From NCBI RefSeq assembly GCF_900101605.1, contig NZ_FMUR01000005.1, positions 176,015 to 240,014 of the forward strand: DNA of 64,000 nucleotides, read 5' to 3'. This document shows positions 55,090-63,829 of the stretch, in pieces. The DNA is from Butyrivibrio hungatei. Lineage in GTDB: Bacteria; Bacillota; Clostridia; Lachnospirales; Lachnospiraceae. Numbering within the stretch: the first letter of the stretch is position 1; each line of letters opens with the position of its first letter. The position numbers and the translations under genes were made by a program. The notes beneath the pieces were generated by a model. It had not been told where the DNA came from, made no database searches, and saw nothing but the letters and a program-made list of their open reading frames with translations.

Positions 55090-56502
55090 ATGGCAGATAT
55101 TGAAAAGAAACCAATTCGTATCAATGAGACTGTTCTGCGTGATGCACACCAGTCACTTATCGCAACAAGAATGCCCACAGAGGTTATGTTGCCCATCATT
55201 GATACAATGGATCAGGTTGGATATAACGCAGTAGAGTGCTGGGGTGGTGCAACATTCGATGCTTGCATGAGATTCCTTAAGGAAGATCCCTGGGAGAGAC
55301 TTCGTAAGTTAAGAGCAGGCTTTAAGAATACAAAGCTTCAGATGCTCCTTCGTGGACAGAACATTCTCGGATACAAGCATTATCCGGATGACGTTGTTGA
55401 TTACTTCGTTCAGAAGTCAATCGCAAACGGTATTGATATAATCAGAATTTTCGACTGTCTTAACGACCTTAGAAACCTTGAGGCTTCAGTTAAGGCATGT
55501 AAGAAAGAGGGCGGACATGCTCAGATCGCTCTTGCATACACACTTGGTGATGCATATACAGAAGAGTACTGGATGAATATCGCTAAGGATATTGAGTCTA
55601 TGGGTGCAGATTCAATCTGTATCAAGGATATGGCAGGACTTCTTCTTCCTTATGAGGCTGAGAAGCTTGTTAAAGCTCTTAAGAGTGCTACAAAGCTTCC
55701 TATCGACCTTCATACACATTACACTTCAGGTGTTGCCAGCATGACATACATGAAGGCAGCTGAGGCCGGTGTTGATATCATCGACTGTGCAATTTCTCCT
55801 TTTGCACTCGGTACATCACAGCCTGCTACTGAAGTTATGGTAGAAGCATTTAAGGGACGGCCTTTCGAGACAGGTCTTGATCAGAAGCTTCTTGCTAAGA
55901 TCGCAGATCACTTCAGACCTTACAGAGAGGAATGCCTTGCAAGCGGACTTATGGATCCCAAGGTTCTTGGTGTTAACATCAAGACTCTTATGTATCAGGT
56001 TCCCGGCGGAATGCTTTCTAACATGGTTAGCCAGCTCAAAGAGCAGAACGCAAGCGACAAGTACGATACAGTGCTTGAGGAAATCCCTCAGGTTCGTAAG
56101 GACTTCGGTGAGCCTCCGCTTGTTACACCTTCTTCACAGATCGTTGGAACACAGGCCGTTATGAACGTTCTCATGGGTGAGAGATACAAGGTTGCTACAG
56201 ACCAGACCAAGGATCTCCTTGCTGGTGAATACGGTAAGACAATCAAGCCTTTCAATCCCGAAGTTCAGAAGAAGATTATCGGAGACAGAGAAGTTATCAC
56301 ATGCAGACCTGCAGATAAGCTTGAGCCCGGACTTAAGAAGTTCGAAGAGGATGTTAAGCAGTGGAAGCAGCAGGATGAAGACGTACTTTCATACGCACTC
56401 TTCCCTCAGGTTGCAACAGATTTCTTCAAGTATCGTATGGCTCAGCAGACATCGGTTGATGTGGCTGCCGCAGATACAAAGAACGGAGCATATCCTGTTT
56501 AA
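55090..56502 (+). CDS. oadA: Oxaloacetate/pyruvate carboxyltransferase subunit (OadA/5S-like)
   Basis: A TIM-barrel carboxyltransferase transferring CO2 between oxaloacetate (or pyruvate) and biotin. From ATG 55090 it has 470 residues; a GTG at 55078 is too close to the ribosome binding site. It has INETVLRDAHQSLIATRMP with the metal-binding Asp, the IKDMAGLLLP segment with the carboxylated Lys region, and LHTHYTSGVAS with two metal His residues. The conserved tail domain follows. No biotin domain is fused; the carrier is encoded separately. Confidence 0.95.
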   Translation: MADIEKKPIRINETVLRDAHQSLIATRMPTEVMLPIIDTMDQVGYNAVECWGGATFDACMRFLKEDPWERLRKLRAGFKNTKLQMLLRGQNILGYKHYPDDVVDYFVQKSIANGIDIIRIFDCLNDLRNLEASVKACKKEGGHAQIALAYTLGDAYTEEYWMNIAKDIESMGADSICIKDMAGLLLPYEAEKLVKALKSATKLPIDLHTHYTSGVASMTYMKAAEAGVDIIDCAISPFALGTSQPATEVMVEAFKGRPFETGLDQKLLAKIADHFRPYREECLASGLMDPKVLGVNIKTLMYQVPGGMLSNMVSQLKEQNASDKYDTVLEEIPQVRKDFGEPPLVTPSSQIVGTQAVMNVLMGERYKVATDQTKDLLAGEYGKTIKPFNPEVQKKIIGDREVITCRPADKLEPGLKKFEEDVKQWKQQDEDVLSYALFPQVATDFFKYRMAQQTSVDVAAADTKNGAYPV

Positions 56503-56515
56503 TTATTAAAAATTT

Positions 56516-56558
56516 AGAGCTATCAGATGTAAATATTTACGTTTGATAGCTCTTTTTA
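56516..56558 (+). terminator. Terminator of the carboxyltransferase cluster
   Basis: AGAGCTATCA (56516-56525) pairs with TGATAGCTCT (56544-56553), followed by TTTT. Confidence 0.9.
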
Positions 56559-56580
56559 ACGCTTATTTAATGAATATTAT

Positions 56581-56588
56581 GGTAAAAT
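56581..56588 (+). promoter_or_regulatory. Extended -10 element directly before the debranching enzyme gene
   Basis: TGG-TAAAAT (TG at 56580-56581, TAAAAT at 56583-56588) with its predicted start about 7 nt later, at the ATG 56595 itself. No Shine-Dalgarno sequence lies between. Confidence 0.5.
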
Positions 56589-56594
56589 TAATGC

Positions 56595-58775
56595 ATGAGT
56601 GAATACAGACGGCATAGAAAAAGCAAAAAGTTAATAGATGCCGAAAAGAGGCAGGGTGTAGAGCTGAAAGAGGATGAGTATGAGCGTCAGTTTCTTCCTC
56701 TGGACGAGGTCAACGGATATAAGATAAGACCCGGCCTGTCAAATTTGTATGGGGCAACTATGCTTCCGGGTGGTATTAATTTCACCATTTATTCCAATGG
56801 TGCGACATCTATTACGCTTCTTTTGTATCACAGAAATGATAAGGAGCCTTTTGTGACGATTCCTTTCCCTGAGAGCTACAAGATAGGAAAGGTTTATTCA
56901 ATGATCGTTTTTGGATTGGACATTGAAAACCTTGAGTATTGTTATAGCGTGGACGGACCATGGGATCCTGATAAAGGGCTTCTTTTTAACAAAGATAATT
57001 TATTGCTGGATCCTTTTGCTAAGGCGGTATCAGGGCAGCGTATATGGGGCGAAAACCTTACATCCGGTACGTACAGGGCGAGAGTGGTGCGGCAGAATTT
57101 TGCATGGGATGATGTGACGAGTCTTGGAACCCCCATGTGTGATTCAATAATCTATGAGTTGCATGTAAGGGGCTTTACTATGGATGAATCATCAGGCGTA
57201 AAGTGCAGGGGAACCTTTGAGGGAATCACTGAAAAAGCGGATTACCTTGAGGCACTTGGAATTACTGCCGTTGAACTGATGCCTATATTTGAGTTTGACG
57301 AAACTCGCGATATGCGCGTGGCAAACGGAAGGATACTTCTTGATTATTGGGGATATAATACCACTGCATTTTTTGCCCCGAATACGAGTTATTCATATGA
57401 AGCAGAGCACAACAAAGAGGGTGTCGGACTCAAACATATGATAAAAGAGCTCAAGAAGAGAAAGATAGAAGTCATTCTTGACGTAGTATTCAATCATACG
57501 GCTGAGGGCAATGAATACGGGCCTTTTATCTCATTTAAGGGGTTTGATAACAATATATATTATCTGCTCACTCCCGACGGAAAGTATTATAATTTTAGCG
57601 GATGCGGCAATACTATGAACTGCAATCATCCTATGGTTCAGGAATATATTGTTTCATGCCTAAGGTACTGGGTTGAAGAATACAGGGTGGACGGATTCAG
57701 ATTCGATCTTGCAAGTATCCTGGGGCGTGATCAGGATGGTGCACCTATGGAGAGACCGCCTCTTATTCAGAGAATTGCTTACGATCCCGTTTTGGGAAAT
57801 GTTAAGCTTATTGCGGAAGCGTGGGATGCGGGTGGAATGTACCAGGTGGGAAATTTCCCTTCGTGGAAACGCTGGGCGGAATGGAACGGCAAGTATAGAG
57901 ATGATATAAGGTCGTATCTTAAGGGTGATATCTGGGCGGCGCCCGAGGCGGTTAAGAGAATTACGGGATCCATGGATATGTATGGCGAATCGTACATGGG
58001 ATATGAGTCTTCCGTCAATTTTATAAACTGTCATGACGGATTTACACTTTACGATCTTTATGCATATAATAACAAGCATAATGAAGATAACGGCTGGAAC
58101 AATACTGACGGTGCCAATGATAACAGGAGCTGGAATTGCGGGTATGAAGGTGATACCGACAATCCGGATGTTCTTGGACTGAGATTCAGAATGATGCGAA
58201 ACGCCATCACTGTTCTTATGTGCAGCCGCGGTACTCCGATGATCTATGCCGGAGATGAATTCGGTAATACGCAGTATGGCAATAACAATGCGTATTGTCA
58301 GGATAATGAGATTTCGTGGCTCAACTGGGATTTCCTTAAAAAGAATCGCGAATTCTATCTTTTTTACAAATACATGGTCCAATTTAGAAGAAAGCATGCG
58401 GCTATCAGAAAAGACCTTGAGAGCGCCAAAAGCGGTTTACCCTTTGTGTCTGTACATACAGAGAATCCGGATAACGGAAATATCACAAAGGATTCAAGGG
58501 TTATATGTGTGCGCTTTGCGGGCTTTGATGAAAAGAAAGGCCATGATGATATCGTATATCTTGCGATAAATGCTTATTGGGAAGATATACAGATAATGCT
58601 TCCAAATCCGCCAAATGGCGCGTATTGGGGGCTCTGCGTTGACACAGGAGGTGACGAGGACGGTAAGTTCTACTTTAACAGGCCCAAACCTCTTACATGG
58701 AGAAATAAAACTTTGAAAGCTAGAAGTGTCAGCGTATTCATAGCTTCATACGGAGTTGAATATGGCAATCAATGA
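56595..58775 (+). CDS. glgX: Glycogen debranching enzyme / isoamylase (GlgX-type, GH13)
   Basis: A 726-residue GH13 enzyme cutting alpha-1,6 branches of glycogen-like glucans. It has an N-terminal CBM48-like domain (about 45-150), then the (beta/alpha)8 barrel. Conserved regions are DVVFNHTAEG, DGFRFDLAS (nucleophile Asp near 369), AEAWDAGG (acid/base Glu near 407) and INCHDGFTLYD (near 478). TRDMRVANGRILLDYWGYN marks the isoamylase group. The start lacks a ribosome binding site. The next gene overlaps its end by 14 bp. Confidence 0.92.
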   Translation: MSEYRRHRKSKKLIDAEKRQGVELKEDEYERQFLPLDEVNGYKIRPGLSNLYGATMLPGGINFTIYSNGATSITLLLYHRNDKEPFVTIPFPESYKIGKVYSMIVFGLDIENLEYCYSVDGPWDPDKGLLFNKDNLLLDPFAKAVSGQRIWGENLTSGTYRARVVRQNFAWDDVTSLGTPMCDSIIYELHVRGFTMDESSGVKCRGTFEGITEKADYLEALGITAVELMPIFEFDETRDMRVANGRILLDYWGYNTTAFFAPNTSYSYEAEHNKEGVGLKHMIKELKKRKIEVILDVVFNHTAEGNEYGPFISFKGFDNNIYYLLTPDGKYYNFSGCGNTMNCNHPMVQEYIVSCLRYWVEEYRVDGFRFDLASILGRDQDGAPMERPPLIQRIAYDPVLGNVKLIAEAWDAGGMYQVGNFPSWKRWAEWNGKYRDDIRSYLKGDIWAAPEAVKRITGSMDMYGESYMGYESSVNFINCHDGFTLYDLYAYNNKHNEDNGWNNTDGANDNRSWNCGYEGDTDNPDVLGLRFRMMRNAITVLMCSRGTPMIYAGDEFGNTQYGNNNAYCQDNEISWLNWDFLKKNREFYLFYKYMVQFRRKHAAIRKDLESAKSGLPFVSVHTENPDNGNITKDSRVICVRFAGFDEKKGHDDIVYLAINAYWEDIQIMLPNPPNGAYWGLCVDTGGDEDGKFYFNRPKPLTWRNKTLKARSVSVFIASYGVEYGNQ

Positions 58776-59370
58776 TGATCGTACAGATACAAATTTTATA
58801 GTGGGTGGTTATGACTTTTTGTCTGAACTTGATGCCCAGAAAGCGTCTTTGGACTTATCCAAGATAAAAGTGTTGGAAGAACGGGTAAAGGCGAGCAGAC
58901 CCAAAGACATAAAGGCAGTATATGAAAAAGCTATAGAGAATAAAATATTTAAGTCACCCATAGGGTGGGAGTACCTTGCAAGGCTTAGAGACAGGCTTTA
59001 TGCGAGTGGCTTTTCGGAGGAAGAGCTTATTCCGATTCCGATACCGGTTAGTCTTACAAGACATTCGGCTTTTGAAAATCTGTCGGTTCAGCAAAGAATC
59101 AGACCTGTAACTAAGGATAATAAAGCGGAATTCAAGAGATTGTTTCCATATATTCTTAATATCTTTTTACTGATAATAGTAATCGCAATGTTTATAATCG
59201 CATCGACAAGCGACAGTGATAATATATTAAATTACAAGAGGAATGTGACAAACCGTTACTCTTCGTGGGAGCAGGACCTTACTCAGAGGGAAAAAGTGAT
59301 TCGTGAAAAAGAAAAAAAACTTGGCATTGACAGCTCTGAGGGGTATTATGGTGGTGCGAATAATGACTAG
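58762..59370 (+). CDS. Single-pass membrane protein of unknown function
   Basis: A 202-residue protein, ATG 58762 (8 bp after GGAG), overlapping the debranching gene. A soluble region (about 1-130) has a helical segment around KVLEERVKASRPKDIKAVYEKA, then one membrane helix (about 133-153, ILNIFLLIIVIAMFIIAS) and a charged C-terminal helix. Topology is probably N-inside. It lies 18 bp before the response regulator, so it may be cotranscribed with the two-component system. I do not recognise the family. Confidence 0.75.
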   Translation: MAINDDRTDTNFIVGGYDFLSELDAQKASLDLSKIKVLEERVKASRPKDIKAVYEKAIENKIFKSPIGWEYLARLRDRLYASGFSEEELIPIPIPVSLTRHSAFENLSVQQRIRPVTKDNKAEFKRLFPYILNIFLLIIVIAMFIIASTSDSDNILNYKRNVTNRYSSWEQDLTQREKVIREKEKKLGIDSSEGYYGGANND

Positions 59371-59388
59371 GTTAGGAGGAAAGTCAGA

Positions 59389-60066
59389 TTGGATGATTTA
59401 AAGATTTTGGTGGTTGATGACGAGAGCAGAATGAGAAAGCTTGTCAAAGACTTTTTGATAAAAGACGGATATATTGTTATCGAGGCCGGTGACGGACAGC
59501 AGGCACTTGATATTTTTTATGAGGACAAAGATATTTCTCTTATTATCCTTGATGTAATGATGCCTAACAGAGACGGATGGGAAGTATGCAGGGAAATCAG
59601 GAAGAATTCCAAGGTTCCCATCATAATGCTTACGGCAAAATCGGAAGAACGTGATGAACTGCTTGGATTTGAACTTGGTGTTGATGAATATATTTCTAAA
59701 CCTTTCAGCCCAAAGATCCTTGCTGCAAGAGTTTCGGCTATTTTGCGAAGAGCCAATATCGTAACAACAAACGAAGTAATGGAAGAGGGCGGTATTACCA
59801 TAAACAAAGTCGCCCATAGCGTTTCGGTTGACGGAAAAGATATTGAGCTTAGTTATAAGGAATTTGAACTTTTATCCTTCTTTTTTGAGAATAAGGGCGT
59901 TGCTCTTTCCAGAGAGAAGATTCTTAATAATGTGTGGAACTATGATTATTTTGGTGATGCACGTACCATTGATACGCATGTTAAGAAACTTCGCGGAAAG
60001 CTCGGAAATAAGGGCGATATGATAAAGACTATTTGGGGAATGGGTTACAAGTTTGAAACAGACTGA
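59389..60066 (+). CDS. OmpR/PhoB-family response regulator
   Basis: A 225-residue regulator: receiver domain (about 1-120) with the acidic pair VVDDES, phosphoacceptor Asp in IILDVMMPNRDGW, and KPFSPKIL; winged-helix DNA-binding domain (about 130-225) ending WGMGYKFE. The start is TTG at 59389, 8 bp after AGGAGGA. The partner kinase gene follows, its likely start being 23 bp after the stop codon. Target genes are unknown; the downstream lipoprotein is a reasonable guess. Confidence 0.95.
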   Translation: MDDLKILVVDDESRMRKLVKDFLIKDGYIVIEAGDGQQALDIFYEDKDISLIILDVMMPNRDGWEVCREIRKNSKVPIIMLTAKSEERDELLGFELGVDEYISKPFSPKILAARVSAILRRANIVTTNEVMEEGGITINKVAHSVSVDGKDIELSYKEFELLSFFFENKGVALSREKILNNVWNYDYFGDARTIDTHVKKLRGKLGNKGDMIKTIWGMGYKFETD

Positions 60067-60088
60067 GACTTCTATTGGTGATAAAATA

Positions 60089-61615
60089 ATGAAGACACAT
60101 TCTGTACGGGCAGAGATCAGTGCAGTATTTATTCTAACGATGCTTGTGACTTTCGGGCTGTGGTTCATCATTAATGTTTTTTTTCTGGAGCGGTTTTATG
60201 TGCAAAAGAAAAAAGAGAATATAATTGAAGCCTACGAACTGGTTGTGGGTGCTATTGCGGATGGAAATATTGAGTCTGATGAATTTGAACGCGATATGCG
60301 TCTTATTTGCGAACGATACAATATCGATATGGTGGTATGTGACAGCGACAAAAAAGGCGTTATGAGTGTTTCAAGTAATAATCAGCTGGTCAATGTTCTT
60401 TTTGATTGTGTGCTTCAATACATGAATCCGGCACTTAGCAAAAAAACTGTAGAAGAAGACCATATTGTTCTAAGTAGGGGTCTTTATGACGGAAATGAAT
60501 ATACTCTTCAGAAGAGCATAGATAATGCCAATGGAAGTGAATATATTGATATTTGGGGAACCGCAGAAAAGACGGACGGCATAAATTTCAATGTTATCTT
60601 TATACGTTCTAAAATGGAGAGTATCGAAGACAGCGTTGCAATATCCAATAAGTTTATGGCTTATGTCGGCGTTGTTACACTGTGTATCGGTTCAATGCTC
60701 GTTCTTATAATATCAAAAAAAGTTACGGCTCCGATCAAGAAGCTTTATCTTATTTCGGATGAGATGAAGAAGCTTAATTTTGAAGCCAAATATGAAAACA
60801 GCAGCGATTATAAAAATGAAATAGATGTTCTTGGTCAGAATATGAATGAACTTTCCGAGACACTCGAAACTTCCATCAAAGATCTTAAGAATGCCAATAT
60901 TGCACTGAAGCATGATATTGCTAAGAAGGAAGAAATAGATGAGATGCGAAAAGAATTTCTTTCAAACGTATCTCATGAACTTAAGACTCCGATAGCGCTT
61001 ATTCAAGGGTATGCCGAGGGACTCAAGGAAGGCATAAACGATGATGAGGAAAACAGGAACTTTTATTGTGAAGTTATCATGGATGAGGCATCCAAGATGA
61101 ACATCATGGTAAAGAAGCTCCTTACCCTGAATCAGCTTGAATTTGGTAATGAGAGTGCAAATATGGAGCGTTTCGATATAGTCGAGATGGTGAAGAACTA
61201 TATCAGATCCGCAGAACTTTTGGCTAAACAGAAGGATGTGACCGTAAAGTTTGGCGATTATCATCCGATATTTGTATGGGGAGATGAGTTCAAGGTCGAA
61301 GAAGTTCTCCAGAATTATTACAGCAATGCGATCAATCATGTGAGCGGTGACAATATAATCGAGATAAAGCTTGTTCATAAAGACGGCAAGGTCAGAGTGT
61401 CCGTATTTAACACGGGAGAATCTATCCCTAAGGAGAATATTGATTATATCTGGGATAAGTTCTATAAGGTTGATAAAGCCAGAACAAGGGAATACGGCGG
61501 AAGCGGCGTGGGTCTTTCCATTGTTAAAGCAATAATGGAGAGCATGCAGCAGGACTACGGTGTGATCAATTACGCGAACGGCGTTGAGTTCTATTTTGAA
61601 CTTGAAACTAAATGA
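60089..61615 (+). CDS. Sensor histidine kinase
   Basis: A membrane kinase for the regulator encoded upstream. From ATG 60089 it has 508 residues; an in-frame TTG at 60053 overlapping the regulator gene is possible. It has TM1 (about 10-32), an extracytoplasmic sensor (about 35-190) with no recognised fold, TM2 (about 198-218) and HAMP (about 220-270). HisKA has the phosphoacceptor His in SNVSHELKTPIALIQGYAEG, and the HATPase_c domain has NYYSNAINH, the F-box WDKFYKVD and GGSGVGLSIV. Its stop overlaps the next frame. Confidence 0.94.
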   Translation: MKTHSVRAEISAVFILTMLVTFGLWFIINVFFLERFYVQKKKENIIEAYELVVGAIADGNIESDEFERDMRLICERYNIDMVVCDSDKKGVMSVSSNNQLVNVLFDCVLQYMNPALSKKTVEEDHIVLSRGLYDGNEYTLQKSIDNANGSEYIDIWGTAEKTDGINFNVIFIRSKMESIEDSVAISNKFMAYVGVVTLCIGSMLVLIISKKVTAPIKKLYLISDEMKKLNFEAKYENSSDYKNEIDVLGQNMNELSETLETSIKDLKNANIALKHDIAKKEEIDEMRKEFLSNVSHELKTPIALIQGYAEGLKEGINDDEENRNFYCEVIMDEASKMNIMVKKLLTLNQLEFGNESANMERFDIVEMVKNYIRSAELLAKQKDVTVKFGDYHPIFVWGDEFKVEEVLQNYYSNAINHVSGDNIIEIKLVHKDGKVRVSVFNTGESIPKENIDYIWDKFYKVDKARTREYGGSGVGLSIVKAIMESMQQDYGVINYANGVEFYFELETK

Positions 61616-61632
61616 CAAAAGAGGATGACTTT

Positions 61633-62568
61633 ATGCGCTTAAATAAGTATTTTTTGCCTGCATTTATGATAGGAATGACAATTGCTCTGACCGGATGCGG
61701 AGAGAAATTCCCTTCGCTTACGGATGAAGAGTATGACCGTACCGTTGAATATGCCGTCGGACTATTGATGAAATACTCAAGAAACGAGCAGGCCAGACTT
61801 ACATATGTTGATGCAAATTATGAAAAAAAGAAGAGAGAGGCCAAAGCTATGGAACTTGCCCAAGCTGAGGATGACAATGCGCATTTGACGCCCGATCCTT
61901 CTCAGAATGAGTATAAGGATGATGAGATAAGCGCAGATGTTTCATCTTCAGGAAGTGAAGCTTCTTCGCTTGCAAGTGATGGTAAAGCGGGAGATGAGAG
62001 CAGTTCTTCGGAGAGTACCGATGCAAGTACCGGAGAAAGCTCGAAGAGTGCATCTTCAAATACAGGCTCGGATAACAATTCTTCAAATACAGATTCGAAG
62101 GCCGGCTCAGGCAGTACATCGTCAAATATGGGAGAAAAGGGTGCGATCACTCTTTCTGCCGATGATACACAGGAAATACTTAATGACATTTTTTTGTCCT
62201 ATCAGGGATATTCTGTTTCGAGTACCTATCCCGAGAGCTCCAAGAGCTATGTTATTAACGCGGATAAGGGCAAAAAACTGCTCGTATTAAGGTTTGATCT
62301 GTATAATGCCTCAAATTCCGCAAAAGAGGTAAATATGCTCAAATTGGATCTACTGTTCCAGATAATCTTAAATGGCAAGAATATAGGCTATTCTTCAGTC
62401 ACATTCCTGCCAAACGACCTCACTTCATATGTCGGAACGATAGATTCGAGGGCACATGAGAGTCTTGCCATACTCACGCAGATAGATGAAAAGAACGCGT
62501 CCAATGTTGAAACTCTCGGGCTTATTATGACGGAAGACGGCAAAGAACAAAGAATCAATTTAAGATAA
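61633..62568 (+). CDS. Lipoprotein with a Ser-rich linker and a C-terminal Ig-like (DUF4352-type) domain
   Basis: A 311-residue lipoprotein from ATG 61633, 8 bp after AGAGG; an ATG at 61612 overlaps the kinase stop. Lipobox ALTGC (Cys about 23), a helical segment with YAVGLLMKYSRNEQARLTYVDANY, a low-complexity Ser/Asp/Gly/Asn linker (about 90-175) and a beta-sandwich-like C-terminal domain. The latter has KKLLVLRFDLYNASNSAKEV, typical of DUF4352/DUF5067-type proteins. Function unknown. It is encoded with the two-component system and could be its sensor partner or target. Confidence 0.8.
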   Translation: MRLNKYFLPAFMIGMTIALTGCGEKFPSLTDEEYDRTVEYAVGLLMKYSRNEQARLTYVDANYEKKKREAKAMELAQAEDDNAHLTPDPSQNEYKDDEISADVSSSGSEASSLASDGKAGDESSSSESTDASTGESSKSASSNTGSDNNSSNTDSKAGSGSTSSNMGEKGAITLSADDTQEILNDIFLSYQGYSVSSTYPESSKSYVINADKGKKLLVLRFDLYNASNSAKEVNMLKLDLLFQIILNGKNIGYSSVTFLPNDLTSYVGTIDSRAHESLAILTQIDEKNASNVETLGLIMTEDGKEQRINLR

Positions 62569-62593
62569 GTAATATACTTATGAACGCGTTACG

Positions 62594-62628
62594 GCGGCAC
62601 TTTTTCGTAATGAAATGTGCCGCTTTTT
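62594..62628 (+). terminator. Terminator after the two-component operon
   Basis: GCGGCAC (62594-62600) pairs with GTGCCGC (62617-62623), followed by TTTTT. Confidence 0.9.
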
Positions 62629-62679
62629 ACTTATAAAGAAAATTGTTTTCACGCTAAAAAAATACGACAGGAGAATGAC

Positions 62680-63525
62680 ATGATCAGAATAGTTTCAGAC
62701 AGCACGTGTGACCTTTCTAAAGAGATTACGGATAAGTATGGCATAATTATAGTCCCTTTATATGTCAGGCTTGGTAATGAGGAAAAGAAAGATGGAATTG
62801 ACATCACTCCCGAAGAAATATACAAGTGGTCCGATAAGACAGGGGAAACGCCCAAAACGGCGGCTCCTTCGGTTTCCGATTATATGAGCGTTTTTGGCGA
62901 AAATAAGGATGATGAGTATATTGTATTTACCATATCGTCATCGATGTCCGCGAGTAATAACAATTGCAGGCTTGCGGCCGAGGAACTGGAGATCGAAGAC
63001 AGGGTAAAGATAATTGATTCCGCAAACCTCTCCACCGGTATAGGGCTTTTGGTCATGGAAGCGGTAGATCTTGTCAATGAGGGAAAAAATCTTTCGGATA
63101 TCGCGGAGTACATTGAAGAAATAAAAGGCAGAGTCAGAGCCAGCTTTATCATTGAGACACTTACTTTCTTGCACAGAGGAGGAAGATGTTCCGGTATAGC
63201 GGCTCTATTGGGCAATACACTTAAGCTTCATCCAAAGATCGTTGTTGAAGGCGGTGCAATGAAGCCTACCAAGAAGTATAGGGGAAGTGCCGATAAGTGC
63301 ATTATGAATTATGTAAAAGACATGGAAAATGAGCTTATGAAGGCGAAAAAAGACAGAGTTTTTATCACTCATTCGGGCTGCGACAGGGAAAAAGTAGAGG
63401 AAGTACGTAGTTTTTTGGAAAAATTAGGGATTTTTCTTGACATAGTCGAGACGCGAGCCGGAAGTGTTGTGTCATCCCACTGCGGCCCAGGAACCATGGG
63501 TGTTTTGTTTATTTCAGAGCCTTGA
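62680..63525 (+). CDS. degV: DegV family fatty-acid-binding protein
   Basis: A 281-residue DegV protein, which binds a fatty acid in Firmicutes and, as FakB, presents it to the kinase FakA. From ATG 62680 (AGGAG 62669-62673); the frame extends upstream to 62617 without support. Motifs: IVSDSTCDL (4-12), PLYVRLGNEEKKDGIDIT, FTISSSMSAS, DSANLSTGIGLLV and the C-terminal SSHCGPGTMGVLF. No FakA kinase is adjacent, so the FakB role is inferred from the family only. Confidence 0.94.
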   Translation: MIRIVSDSTCDLSKEITDKYGIIIVPLYVRLGNEEKKDGIDITPEEIYKWSDKTGETPKTAAPSVSDYMSVFGENKDDEYIVFTISSSMSASNNNCRLAAEELEIEDRVKIIDSANLSTGIGLLVMEAVDLVNEGKNLSDIAEYIEEIKGRVRASFIIETLTFLHRGGRCSGIAALLGNTLKLHPKIVVEGGAMKPTKKYRGSADKCIMNYVKDMENELMKAKKDRVFITHSGCDREKVEEVRSFLEKLGIFLDIVETRAGSVVSSHCGPGTMGVLFISEP

Positions 63526-63614
63526 AGTGCTTAAGAAAAGTGACGTTTTTAAGTTGGATGTATTTACGAAATGCAGATTTACGCATTTTTTTGAAAAAAA
63601 ATTCAAAAAAAGTG

Positions 63615-63643
63615 TTGACATTAAATATAGCGGGTGATATATT
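63615..63643 (+). promoter_or_regulatory. rRNA operon promoter
   Basis: TTGACA (63615-63620), 17 nt, TATATT (63638-63643), preceded by an A/T-rich tract (about 63580-63612) like an UP element. The leader to 63829 contains two small hairpins (63671-63684 and 63688-63706) and probably the antitermination region. No gene is seen in 63526-63829. Confidence 0.85.
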
Positions 63644-63829
63644 TATATTCGTTGCTGATGCAGACAAAACACTGCAAACGCAGTACTGGAGCGGGTTTAG
63701 AGCTCCTTGTACCTTGACAAATAAACAGTAATGCAACCCTGAAAGATTCCAAGAGAATAATTCAGAAAAATGTAAATTAACGGACAGAACGAAAAGCCAA
63801 GCTTAAGTTCTTAGCCGGATTAAACTTTT

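Noticed and set aside
57660..58397. 245-residue minus-strand frame opposite glgX
   Set aside because: It covers the catalytic motifs of the GH13 enzyme in antisense and has no start signal.
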